A DNA stretch of 12,249 nucleotides from Persephonella sp. (GTDB lineage Bacteria; Aquificota; Aquificia; Aquificales; Hydrogenothermaceae), in contig JALTAS010000112.1 of the NCBI GenBank assembly GCA_027058925.1, positions 1 to 12,249 on the forward strand, read 5' to 3'. Positions 1-6,749 of this stretch are shown in pieces. The notes under the pieces were generated by a model, which searched no databases, had not been told where the DNA came from, and saw only the letters and a list, made by a program, of their open reading frames with translations. Every line of letters starts with the position of its first letter. Within the stretch, counting starts at the first letter, position 1. A program made the position numbers and the translations under genes.

Positions 1-616
1 GCCCAAGCCCAAACCCAAACCCAAGCCAAAGCCCAAACCCAAGCCTAAACCAAAACCTGAACTTAAACCACAAATAAAACCGGTAATAAAAGAAGCTGAA
101 AAGGAAATTCCCAAAAAGGAAGTAGTCCAGATAAAAGAAGAAGAGATCAAAGAAATAAAAGAAGAAATACAAAACGTAGATATAAATGAAAAACAGCTTG
201 AACCTGAGGAGTTCAGCCTGTCTAAACTTAGAGGAAAAGAGCTTATATACCAGCATGGCAAAGAAGATCTGGAAAAGGAAAAGAAAGAGTCAGATGAAGA
301 TATCCTGGCATATATAAGGGAGCTTGAAAGATATTTAAACGATCTCGCCAGAAAAAAGGATCTTTACCCACCAATGGCAAAAAGGCTTAGGATAGAAGGT
401 TCACTTGTTGTAAGATTTACGATCAAGGCAGATGGATCAATAGATGAAAGCTCAATACAGATAATACAGAGTAGTAATTACAACATACTTGACAAAGGAG
501 CTGTTAAACTTATAAAGAAGTATGTGCCTGAGTTTGGGAGGAAATACGGAAAAAAACCTCCCAAAGGAGATCTTACAATAGAACTACCGATAACATTTGA
601 GATTATAGGTTGGTGA
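1..616 (+). CDS. tonB: TonB-family energy transducer, 3' part
   Basis: TonB links the inner-membrane proton motive force (through ExbB/ExbD) to outer-membrane receptors for siderophores or other large ligands. The open frame runs in from the window edge with the first full codon at position 2, so the N-terminal membrane anchor is missing; 204 residues are visible. Residues 1-18 are nine Pro-Lys pairs, the stiff periplasm-spanning segment seen in TonB. Residues 20 to about 115 are highly charged and Lys/Glu-rich. The C-terminal domain begins near YPPMAKR (about residue 122) and carries typical TonB features: EGSLVVRF, DGSIDESSI, an ILDKGAVKLIKK-type helix and a final LPITFEI strand. An internal ATG at 374 is not the real start, because the frame is open and TonB-like upstream. 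The stop overlaps the rnhA start by one base (TGATG). Confidence in the family is high; the substrate is unknown. Confidence 0.88.
   Translation, partial: PKPKPKPKPKPKPKPKPKPELKPQIKPVIKEAEKEIPKKEVVQIKEEEIKEIKEEIQNVDINEKQLEPEEFSLSKLRGKELIYQHGKEDLEKEKKESDEDILAYIRELERYLNDLARKKDLYPPMAKRLRIEGSLVVRFTIKADGSIDESSIQIIQSSNYNILDKGAVKLIKKYVPEFGRKYGKKPPKGDLTIELPITFEIIGW
2..55 (+). repeat. Pro-Lys codon repeat in tonB
   Basis: Nine consecutive six-base units of the form CCN-AAR encode alternating proline and lysine. The run may begin further upstream, outside the window. Units vary at third positions (CCC/CCA/CCT, AAG/AAA), which suggests selection on the protein rather than a fresh DNA slippage product, although the first units are nearly uniform. 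The repeat probably forms the extended polyproline-like rod that spans the periplasm. Confidence 0.85.
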
Positions 617-1053
617 TGAAAAAAGTTCAGATTTTTACAGACGGCTCTTCCCTTGGAAATCCTGGACCAGGAGGATGGTGTGCAATCCTCCGTTATAACG
701 ACCATCAAAAAATTCTGAAGGGAGGAAAAAAAGAAACAACAAATAATGAGATGGAAATAAAGGCTGTATTAGAAGCTCTTAAAGCCTTAAAAGAGCCATG
801 TGAGGTTGATCTATATACAGACTCAAATTATGTGGCTAAGGCAATAAAGGAATGGATCTATAAATGGGCAAAAAATGAGTGGAAAGGATCATCAAAGAAA
901 GAGATAGCCCATAAAGATATGTGGCAAGAGATATACAGGCTTTTAAACATACACAGGGTAAAACCAATATGGGTTAAAGCCCATTCAGGACACAAAGAGA
1001 ATGAAATCTGCGACAGGATAGCTAAAGAGGAAGCCTCAAAATTTAAAAATTAA
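616..1053 (+). CDS. rnhA: Ribonuclease HI
   Basis: RNase HI cleaves the RNA strand of RNA-DNA hybrids, removing primers and R-loops. From the ATG at 616 the protein is 145 residues, close to the usual 150-155. The four metal-binding carboxylates are all present: D9 (FTDGS), E47 (NNEMEI), D69 (YTDS) and D133 (ICDRIA). The catalytic-loop histidine is H123 in the WVKAHSGH segment, and the GNPGPGGW signature sits at residues 14-21. In-frame TTG (610) and GTG (613) codons lie just upstream, but the ATG overlaps the tonB stop as TGATG and gives the usual short N-terminus. That overlap suggests translational coupling with tonB. No hybrid-binding domain is fused. Confidence 0.95.
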   Translation: MKKVQIFTDGSSLGNPGPGGWCAILRYNDHQKILKGGKKETTNNEMEIKAVLEALKALKEPCEVDLYTDSNYVAKAIKEWIYKWAKNEWKGSSKKEIAHKDMWQEIYRLLNIHRVKPIWVKAHSGHKENEICDRIAKEEASKFKN

Positions 1054-1074
1054 TAATCTATTAATAAGATTAAT

Positions 1075-1539
1075 ATGGGCTTTGACATACAATGTTTTCC
1101 CATAAAATTCTATTCTGAATCTATGATTATAAAATTTGAAACAGACATGTTTGATCTTACAAATGAAAGCCTAACAGAACACCAGGGTGTTTTTGGCAAA
1201 AGCGTAGCTAACTTCCTAAAATGGAAGCTTATTGAGAAGGGATATAACCCATACATCGTCCCCTCAGAAAATGGATGGCAGATAAAGATAGAAAAAGATC
1301 CTCTTATACTAACTATCAAAATTTCAGTCCAGTGGAGAAATGTGGAAAGGATTGATGAAAGTATGCTGATATGGGTCGTATCTACAGAGGCCAAATTAAA
1401 GAAAAAGCTTTTATCATTTTTCAAAAAGATAGATACTGAGATGTATCTTGGCTTCTTAGATAAAGATCTGAAGGATATTCTTTATTCAGAAGGAAAAATA
1501 AAGATACTGAGTATTTCTGAAGACAGATCAATCATCTGA
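1075..1539 (+). CDS. Small protein of unknown function
   Basis: I do not recognise this 154-residue protein with certainty. It has no signal peptide or membrane segment and looks like a soluble alpha/beta protein. Residues 17-75 (MIIKFETDMFDLTNE, then FGKSVANFLKWKL and ENGWQIKI) recall a small family of bacterial hypotheticals with an N-terminal FxxDxFD...E segment, a G-S-hydrophobic helix and an (E)DWGW-type strand. Here that last motif reads SENGWQ. The recollection is weak, and no function is implied. The start is uncertain: ATG 1075 follows rnhA by 21 bp but lacks a Shine-Dalgarno sequence, while ATG 1123 (residue 17) would begin the protein at the MIIKFETD strand where such proteins usually start. 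It lies between rnhA and radA on the same strand, so co-transcription is likely, but this alone does not make it a repair gene. Confidence 0.7.
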   Translation: MGFDIQCFPIKFYSESMIIKFETDMFDLTNESLTEHQGVFGKSVANFLKWKLIEKGYNPYIVPSENGWQIKIEKDPLILTIKISVQWRNVERIDESMLIWVVSTEAKLKKKLLSFFKKIDTEMYLGFLDKDLKDILYSEGKIKILSISEDRSII

Positions 1540-1603
1540 ACCCTCTTGTTTTTTTCCAAAAAAGGTTTAAGATAATTTCAAAAAAATTAAGGTTTTTTTG
1601 TAA

Positions 1604-2941
1604 ATGGCAAAACAAAAAACGGTATATGTATGTTCAGAATGTGGAGCATCTTTTCCTACATGGTCTGGAAGATGTGCTTCCTGTGGAAGCTGGAATACAC
1701 TTACAGAAGAAGTTAACCTGAAAAAAAAGGGTTCTTCTCAACCAAAAGTATCATCAACCCCAAAACCTATTACGAAGGCAAAAATTCAGCAATCCTATGA
1801 AAGGATTTCAACAGGTATAAAAACACTTGATGAAGCTCTGGGAGGAGGTATCGTAACAGGTCAGGTAATACTCATATCGGGCGAGCCGGGAATAGGAAAA
1901 TCAACATTACTTCTTCAGGTTTCATCAAATATATCCAGAGATAGGAAAGTTCTTTATATCACAGGAGAAGAATCTGCCCATCAGGTTTTTTTGAGAGGAG
2001 AAAGAATAAACGCATTAAGTGATAACCTCTTCATCCTTTCAGAAACCCTTCTTGAGAATATCATATCTACCATAGATCAATTAAAACCTGATTTTATTGT
2101 TGTTGATTCCGTCCAGACTGTGTACTCTTCACAGCTTGAGTCTGCAGCAGGATCTGTTTCACAGGTAAGAGAGGTAAGCTCAAAGCTTACAGAAATTTCA
2201 AAATCCAGAGGAATTTCTTCTATTATAGTTGGTCAGGTAACAAAGGAAGGAGGTATAGCAGGGCCGAAGGTTCTTGAACATATAGTTGATACTGTTGCAC
2301 ATTTTGAGGGAGAAAGAGGTCATGCCTACAGAGTTCTTAAAATTGTTAAGAACAGGTTTGGTGCATCAGGTGAGCTTGCTGTATTCTCAATGGAGGACAG
2401 AGGATTAAAAGAGGTACAGAACCCTTCATCATTTTTCCTTTCAGAAAGACCGGAAGGAAAAGCCGGAAGCATAATTTTTCCCTTTACAGAAGGATCAAAA
2501 CCTGTTTTAGTAGAAGTGCAGGCTCTTGTTTCAAAAACTGTGTATGCAGTCCCTCAGAGAAAAACACAGGGTTTTGATATAAACAGACTGTCTATAATCA
2601 CGGCTATAATAGAAAAAGAAACAGGGGTATTTCTTAAAGACAGGGATATTTTTGTTAATATAGTTGGAGGAATAAATATCAAAGAGCCTGCCGTTGATCT
2701 TCCTGTAGCACTTGCCGTCATATCATCCTTGAAGAACATTCCTGTTCCAAAAAATCTGGCAGCATTTGGAGAGCTTGGGCTTACAGGAGAGATCAGATCT
2801 GTCTACTACACAGAACACAGAATAAAAGAGGCAAAAAGGTTTGGATTTGATAAAATACTTGTTCCAGCAAGTACTGATACGGATGACAGATCTGTTATCA
2901 AGGTTAAAAATATACAGCAGGCGATAGGTTACATAAAATGA
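1604..2941 (+). CDS. radA: DNA repair protein RadA (Sms)
   Basis: RadA is a RecA-related, DnaB-like helicase that promotes branch migration during recombinational repair. At 445 residues it is full length. Domains in order: a four-cysteine zinc finger (C10, C13, C24, C27); the RecA-type ATPase with Walker A GEPGIGKST (93-101) and Walker B around D163-D168 (DFIVVD); the RadA-specific KNRFG motif (249-253); and a C-terminal Lon-protease-like domain from about residue 275, used for hexamer assembly rather than proteolysis. A weak AAGG sits 11 bases before the ATG. The stop overlaps the next start as ATGA, implying coupling to the uracil-DNA glycosylase, a second repair gene. Nothing appears truncated or degenerate. 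Confidence 0.97.
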   Translation: MAKQKTVYVCSECGASFPTWSGRCASCGSWNTLTEEVNLKKKGSSQPKVSSTPKPITKAKIQQSYERISTGIKTLDEALGGGIVTGQVILISGEPGIGKSTLLLQVSSNISRDRKVLYITGEESAHQVFLRGERINALSDNLFILSETLLENIISTIDQLKPDFIVVDSVQTVYSSQLESAAGSVSQVREVSSKLTEISKSRGISSIIVGQVTKEGGIAGPKVLEHIVDTVAHFEGERGHAYRVLKIVKNRFGASGELAVFSMEDRGLKEVQNPSSFFLSERPEGKAGSIIFPFTEGSKPVLVEVQALVSKTVYAVPQRKTQGFDINRLSIITAIIEKETGVFLKDRDIFVNIVGGINIKEPAVDLPVALAVISSLKNIPVPKNLAAFGELGLTGEIRSVYYTEHRIKEAKRFGFDKILVPASTDTDDRSVIKVKNIQQAIGYIK

Positions 2942-3588
2942 AAAACCAGTTGAAAAAACATATAAAGATTCTTCAAGAGCTTGGTTATGAGTATATTTAC
3001 ACGGAGAGAGGAATGAAAAAAAACAACCTTCAGGAGAAGATTAAAAAACTTGAGGAGATAAACAGGATTATTCAGGAATGTAAAAAATGCGATCTTTACA
3101 AAAGCAGATTACAGGCTGTATTAGGAGAGGGAAACCCCGACGCAAAGCTTATGTTTATAGGGGAAGCACCAGGAGGAGACGAAGATAAACAGGGAAGACC
3201 TTTTGTAGGAAGGGCTGGAAAGTTGCTTACAAGACTTATTGAGGCCACAGGACACAAGAGGGATGAGTTTTATATAACGAATATATGCAAATGCAGGCCT
3301 CCTGGGAACAGAACCCCAACTCCATGGGAAATGGAATCTTGTTTTCCTTATCTTAGGGAGCAGATAGATATCATTCAGCCAAAAGTTCTATGTTTATTAG
3401 GTGCAACAGCAGCAAGGGCTTTCTTAGTAAGACATGTTTCAATAACAAAGGAAAGAGGTAGCGTGGTTAACTGGGAAAACCACCTTCTTTATCTCACATA
3501 CCATCCAGCTTATATTTTGAGAAATCAAAATGAAGAGATCACATTGTTTGAAGATATCAAAAAGGCGATAGAACTTGCCTATTCATGA
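2938..3588 (+). CDS. udg: Family 4 uracil-DNA glycosylase (4Fe-4S, UDGa)
   Basis: This enzyme excises uracil formed by cytosine deamination, a major lesion at high temperature, and family 4 is typical of thermophiles. The 216 residues show the family landmarks. Cluster cysteines are C48 and C51 (CKKC), C119 (KCRPP) and C135. Active-site motif 1 is GEAPGGDED (75-83) and motif 2 is YHPAYILR (188-195). The NICKCRPPGNRTP segment is highly characteristic; it holds an extra cysteine, C117. ATG 2938 overlaps the radA stop (ATGA). A second in-frame ATG at 3013 (residue 26) has GGAG six bases upstream and would give a shorter protein that keeps every motif. I keep the long form because its first 20 residues resemble the N-terminal helix of many bacterial family members. 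It follows radA in a likely repair operon. Confidence 0.93.
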   Translation: MKNQLKKHIKILQELGYEYIYTERGMKKNNLQEKIKKLEEINRIIQECKKCDLYKSRLQAVLGEGNPDAKLMFIGEAPGGDEDKQGRPFVGRAGKLLTRLIEATGHKRDEFYITNICKCRPPGNRTPTPWEMESCFPYLREQIDIIQPKVLCLLGATAARAFLVRHVSITKERGSVVNWENHLLYLTYHPAYILRNQNEEITLFEDIKKAIELAYS

Positions 3589-3617
3589 TTGAAAAATTGA
3601 TCTATATGCAATATTAT
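3589..3617 (+). promoter_or_regulatory. Predicted sigma-70 promoter for pyrF-rpoN-hpf
   Basis: TTGAAA (3589-3594) and TATTAT (3612-3617) are separated by 17 bases, each matching the consensus at five of six positions. The boxes lie in the 49-bp gap just after the glycosylase stop. Transcription would begin around 3623-3626, giving a very short leader. This is sequence resemblance only, in AT-rich DNA. Confidence 0.45.
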
Positions 3618-3637
3618 TTAACTGGTACAAAAATTGT

Positions 3638-4351
3638 ATGCATGGGGGAAATTTGGAACCACGATTAGCTTTAGCTCTTGATGTTGAAGATCCTAAAGAG
3701 GCTTATAATATTCTTGAACAATTAAGAGATGAGAAAATAATAATAAAAATAGGATATCTACTGTTTATAAGAGAAGGGTCAAACCTTGTTAAGAAGATTA
3801 AAAATATGGGGTTTGGGCTTTTCCTTGACCTTAAGCTACATGATATACCAAACACAGTTTATAACGGTGTAAGATCTGCTGTGGATATTGGAGTTGATTA
3901 TCTAACACTTCACACACTTGGTGGAAAAGAGATGATGGAAAAAGCTGTAGATGCCAAAAGAGGGTCTGATCTAAAACTTCTTGGAGTTACTATATTAACG
4001 AGCCATAATGAGGATTACCTAAAATATTTAGGAACAAAATACTCCCTTGGACAGTTTGTTTTAAAACTTGCAAAAACAGCTGTGGATCTGGGGATTGACG
4101 GGATAGTTTCCTCCCCATTTGAAGTTAGAAAGTTAAAGGAGGAAATAGAAAGGGATTTTATCTCTGTAACCCCTGGCATAAGATTTTCAAAAACAGATGA
4201 CGATCAGAAAAGAGTTGCGACACCTGAGTTTGCAGTAAAAGAAGGTGCTGATATTCTAGTGATCGGCAGACCTGTCTTAAAAGCAAAAAACAAAAAAGAA
4301 CTTATAAAGGAGATACAGAAAAAAATACAGGATGTTAAAACAAAGGCTTGA
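3638..4351 (+). CDS. pyrF: Orotidine 5'-phosphate decarboxylase
   Basis: PyrF converts OMP to UMP, the last step of de novo pyrimidine synthesis. The 237-residue protein has the OMP decarboxylase pattern: ALALDV (11-16), the KIG lysine K37, the catalytic DLKLHDIPNT segment (64-73, with D64, K66 and D69), VTPGIR, a DDQKRVATP loop, and a C-terminal phosphate-binding GRPVLKA. The start is ambiguous. ATG 3638 gives MHGGNLEPRL without a clear ribosome site. TTG 3653 (residue 6) has GGGGGA immediately upstream and would start at LEPRLALALD, nearer the usual N-terminus. The 3' end overlaps rpoN by 20 bp in another frame, so the two are probably translated from one mRNA. Confidence 0.95.
   Translation: MHGGNLEPRLALALDVEDPKEAYNILEQLRDEKIIIKIGYLLFIREGSNLVKKIKNMGFGLFLDLKLHDIPNTVYNGVRSAVDIGVDYLTLHTLGGKEMMEKAVDAKRGSDLKLLGVTILTSHNEDYLKYLGTKYSLGQFVLKLAKTAVDLGIDGIVSSPFEVRKLKEEIERDFISVTPGIRFSKTDDDQKRVATPEFAVKEGADILVIGRPVLKAKNKKELIKEIQKKIQDVKTKA
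3644..3649 (+). promoter_or_regulatory. Possible ribosome binding site for a TTG start of pyrF
   Basis: GGGGGA ends three bases before an in-frame TTG at 3653. It lies inside the coding sequence if ATG 3638 is used and is the only purine-rich ribosome-site candidate near either start. It therefore favours TTG 3653, though its spacing is short. Confidence 0.35.
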
Positions 4352-5639
4352 AATAAAGCTTCAGAATAAATTAGTTTTAACTGTTAGCTTAAAACAACAA
4401 TTAGCCCTTTTGCTCTTACCTAAACTTGAGCTTCAGGAAACTATAAAAACAGAGCTTGAGGAAAACCCGTTTTTAGAGGAAATAATAAACATAGAACCAG
4501 ATCACGAGCCTTTAAGAGATCTGTCAAAGTATTATGATGAAGAAGAAGAAAAAGTTTTATCAAACAGACTTGCATACAAGCCCTCATTAACAAATCTTCT
4601 TGATTTTCAGATAGATCTTGAGTTTGAAGGTTTAGAGAAAGAAGTAGCCCGTGAAATAGTTGGAAACGTTGATGAAAAGGGTTTTCTTTCTGTGGGTGTT
4701 GAGGAAATATCTAAAAAAACAGGAGTATCTCCACAGTATGTGGAAACTGTTCGGCAGAAAGTTATGAGGCTTGAACCAACAGGGATAGGTGCAAAGGATA
4801 TCAAAGAGTCACTGCTTGTACAGTATGATGAGCTTTTTGGTATAGATAATGTGGCGGACGAGATTATCAGAAACAGCCTTGATCTGATAACTGATCTGAA
4901 TTCTTTAACTGAGAGATATCCTGAGATACCTGAAGATAAAATAAAAGAGATACTCTGCAATATCCGATCATTAAAACCTTATCCAGCGATAAACTACCTT
5001 GATGAACCTGTTAAATACATTGAACCTGATGTTTACGTTTATGATAGGGGAGAATTTTTTGAGGTTGTTGTTAATGAAACCCATATTCCGAAGCTTAAAC
5101 TGACAACATCCTACAGAAAACTTATATCCGATAAAACACTTCCGGAAGAGACGAGAAAATTTCTTGAGGAAAAACTTCAAAAAGCTATGGGAATAATAAA
5201 AGGCATTGAGCAAAGAAGAGAAAATCTGAAAAAGATCACCCAGCTTCTTGTTGATTATCAGGCTGATTTTGTCAGGAAAGGTAAAGAGCATCTAAAACCT
5301 CTTATACTGAAAGATATCGCCCATCAGGTTGGACTTCATGAATCAACAGTAAGCAGGATTGTATCAAGCAAATATGTTCAGCTTCCAACAGGAGTACTAC
5401 CTCTGAAAGCATTCTTTTCAACAAAACTGTCAACTTCCACTGGCGATATATCAACTGAAAAGGTAAAATATATGATCGCTCAGCTTATTGAAAATGAAGA
5501 TAAAAGAAAACCTTTAAGTGACCAGAAAATAGCAGACATTTTAAAAAGTAAAGGAATTAACGTGGCAAGAAGAACGGTAACAAAGTACAGAGAACAATTA
5601 AATATACCTGATTCAAGGAATAGGAGGATTAAAAAATGA
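4332..5639 (+). CDS. rpoN: RNA polymerase sigma-54 factor
   Basis: Sigma-54 directs RNA polymerase to -24/-12 promoters that need ATP-driven enhancer-binding activators. At 435 residues it is slightly shorter than the E. coli protein (477). Region I (1-50) is the Gln/Leu-rich activator-interaction segment with LKQQLALLLLPKLEL and the ENPFLEE motif. A short acidic region II follows (55-75). The core-binding domain includes EPTGIGAKDIKE (148-159). The helix-turn-helix lies around 328-350 (DIAHQVGLHESTVSRIV). The RpoN box ARRTVTKYR (412-420) is intact and binds the -24 element. The start overlaps the pyrF end by 20 bp, with AAGGAGA too far upstream (about 19 bases), so initiation probably depends on coupling. 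It overlaps hpf by four bases. No -24/-12 element was identified here. Confidence 0.97.
   Translation: MLKQRLEIKLQNKLVLTVSLKQQLALLLLPKLELQETIKTELEENPFLEEIINIEPDHEPLRDLSKYYDEEEEKVLSNRLAYKPSLTNLLDFQIDLEFEGLEKEVAREIVGNVDEKGFLSVGVEEISKKTGVSPQYVETVRQKVMRLEPTGIGAKDIKESLLVQYDELFGIDNVADEIIRNSLDLITDLNSLTERYPEIPEDKIKEILCNIRSLKPYPAINYLDEPVKYIEPDVYVYDRGEFFEVVVNETHIPKLKLTTSYRKLISDKTLPEETRKFLEEKLQKAMGIIKGIEQRRENLKKITQLLVDYQADFVRKGKEHLKPLILKDIAHQVGLHESTVSRIVSSKYVQLPTGVLPLKAFFSTKLSTSTGDISTEKVKYMIAQLIENEDKRKPLSDQKIADILKSKGINVARRTVTKYREQLNIPDSRNRRIKK
5622..5627 (+). promoter_or_regulatory. Strong ribosome binding site for hpf
   Basis: A perfect AGGAGG inside the end of rpoN sits eight bases before the hpf ATG at 5636. 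Although hpf overlaps rpoN by ATGA, it therefore has its own strong initiation site and can be made at a higher level than RpoN from the same transcript. Confidence 0.7.
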
Positions 5640-6199
5640 GAGTAGAACATGTGGGAAAAAACATCGATGTGACAGATTTTATCAAAAGCTATACAGAACA
5701 TAAACTTGAAAGGCTAAAACCTTATGTCAAAGATATTGATGTTGCTGATGATTCTGTTCAGGTAAGGGTTACTTATACATTTGAGAAACACAGACATAGA
5801 AACAGGGTGGATATTGATATCTACTTTAACACTCCTGGAGGAGGGGTGATACATGCATGGGAGGAAAGCAACGATCTGTATTCTGCGATTGATTTTGTTA
5901 TAGATGAGGTGGAAAGACAGCTTGTAAGATTAAAAAGCAGAAGAAAAGAGGAAGCAAGAAGGATAGCAAGAGCAGAAAAGGTAAAACAGTTAACTCCTCA
6001 GGAGGAAAGTATAGAAAGACCATTGATAGTACAGGAGCCTATGCCCCTTGAAAAACCTCTCTCTGTTGAGGATGCAATGATGCTTCTTGAAGAGACAGGA
6101 GCATTTTTTCTTCCTTTCAGAAATGCTGAAACCGGAGAAATCAATGTTATATACAGAAAAAAAGCTGGAAATTACGGTCTGATAACCCCAGGTGTTTAA
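5636..6199 (+). CDS. hpf: Long-form ribosome hibernation promoting factor
   Basis: HPF binds the 30S decoding region of idle ribosomes; the long form also dimerises 70S particles into 100S. The protein has 187 residues. Residues 1-105 form the S30AE domain (VEHVGKNIDVTDFIK, a LERLKPYV helix, then HRNRVDIDIYFNTPGGG and a VERQLVRLKSRRK helix). A linker of about 30 residues leads to the C-terminal dimerisation domain (about 135-185), with the typical LSVEDAMMLLEETGAFFLPFRNAETGEINVIYRKK pattern abbreviated here to its key parts: SVEDAM, FRNAETGE, VIYRKK and GNYGLI. That tail separates it from short HPF and YfiA. In many bacteria a short form (once called sigma-54 modulation protein) follows rpoN; here the long form holds the same position. 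Confidence 0.95.
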   Translation: MRVEHVGKNIDVTDFIKSYTEHKLERLKPYVKDIDVADDSVQVRVTYTFEKHRHRNRVDIDIYFNTPGGGVIHAWEESNDLYSAIDFVIDEVERQLVRLKSRRKEEARRIARAEKVKQLTPQEESIERPLIVQEPMPLEKPLSVEDAMMLLEETGAFFLPFRNAETGEINVIYRKKAGNYGLITPGV

Positions 6200-6208
6200 A
6201 CAACAGGA

Positions 6209-6237
6209 TTGACAAAAAAGTCCTGATATGTAATAAT
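6209..6237 (+). promoter_or_regulatory. Predicted sigma-70 promoter for rplM-rpsI
   Basis: A perfect TTGACA (6209-6214) and AATAAT (6232-6237, five of six) are separated by 17 bases. An alternative -10, TAATAA, starts at 6231. The boxes lie in the 77-bp gap between hpf and rplM. The -35 box sits inside an inverted repeat, CAGGA (6204-6208) and TCCTG (6221-6225). This is the best promoter match in the window and suits a highly expressed ribosomal pair. Confidence 0.6.
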
Positions 6238-6276
6238 TTTTGACTTGTTAGACAACTCATAGTAAAGAGGAGGATA

Positions 6277-6729
6277 ATGAAAACATATCACGTTCGCAAA
6301 GAAGACATAAAAAGAGAATGGTACGTAATTGATGCAACAGGGAAAAATCTTGGAAGACTTGCAACACTTATAGCAAATGTTCTTAGAGGAAAACACAAAC
6401 CTTACTTCCAACCAGATGTTGATGTTGGCGACTTTGTTATAGTTTTAAATGCTGATAAGATAACAGTTACAGGAAAAAAGCTGACAGACAAAGAGTACAA
6501 ATACCATACAAACAGACCCGGTGGTTTAAGGGTTAGATCTCTCCAGTGGATGCTTGAGCATAAGCCTGAGGAGGTTATAAGACTGGCTGTTGAAAGAATG
6601 CTTCCAAAAAATAAACTCCAGAAAAGATTTATGAAAAGACTGAAAGTATACACAGGATCACAGCACAAACATCAGGCACAAAACCCAAAAAACCTTGAAG
6701 AGCTTAAAGCTCTCTGGAAAAACTTTTAA
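6277..6729 (+). CDS. rplM: 50S ribosomal protein L13
   Basis: L13 is an early-assembling protein of the large subunit. The 150 residues match the family in length and motifs: KREWYVIDATGKNLGRLAT near the N-terminus (residues 12-30), LRGKHKPYFQPDVDVGDFV (about 37-55), the ADKITVTGKKL strand, YYHTNRPGG-like YKYHTNRPGGL, and AVERMLPKNKL toward the C-terminus. The ATG has AGAGGAGG ending three bases upstream, a strong but closely spaced site. It is followed 20 bp later by rpsI, the conserved bacterial rplM-rpsI pair, and is probably transcribed from the promoter at 6209. The final residues (YTGSQHKHQAQNP) are also typical. Confidence 0.98.
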   Translation: MKTYHVRKEDIKREWYVIDATGKNLGRLATLIANVLRGKHKPYFQPDVDVGDFVIVLNADKITVTGKKLTDKEYKYHTNRPGGLRVRSLQWMLEHKPEEVIRLAVERMLPKNKLQKRFMKRLKVYTGSQHKHQAQNPKNLEELKALWKNF

Positions 6730-6735
6730 GGTGAT

Positions 6736-6741
6736 GGAGGT
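6736..6741 (+). promoter_or_regulatory. Ribosome binding site fixing the rpsI TTG start
   Basis: GGAGGT ends eight bases before TTG 6750. The T of GGAGGT opens an in-frame TAA (6741-6743), so no start further upstream is possible, and the conserved S9 N-terminus begins right after. TTG is therefore the initiation codon. Confidence 0.75.
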
Positions 6742-6749
6742 AAAAAACC

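Noticed and set aside
374..616. Stand-alone 80-residue protein starting at ATG 374
   Set aside because: The same frame is open to the window edge and encodes a TonB-like linker and Pro-Lys repeat, so this ATG is internal to tonB.
1110..1424. 104-residue - strand frame opposite the small unknown protein
   Set aside because: The + strand frame has the more plausible protein composition and operon position; the antisense frame is rich in Ser/Phe and shows no motif.
1524..1555. Possible terminator after the small unknown gene: CAGAT/ATCTG stem and a later T-run
   Set aside because: The stem is only five pairs and ends at the stop codon, and the T-run begins about ten bases after it, too far for an intrinsic terminator.
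1546..1576. Possible radA promoter: TTGTTT and GATAAT
   Set aside because: The spacing is 19 bases and the -35 is poor; in such AT-rich DNA this is likely chance.
4971..5291. 106-residue - strand frame inside rpoN
   Set aside because: It lies opposite a highly conserved coding sequence, and its Phe/Leu-rich composition is what antisense reading of Lys/Glu-rich DNA gives.
4332..6199. Possible sigma-54 autoregulation or -24/-12 promoters near rpoN
   Set aside because: I saw no convincing TGGCAC-N5-TTGC element upstream of pyrF, rpoN, hpf or rplM.
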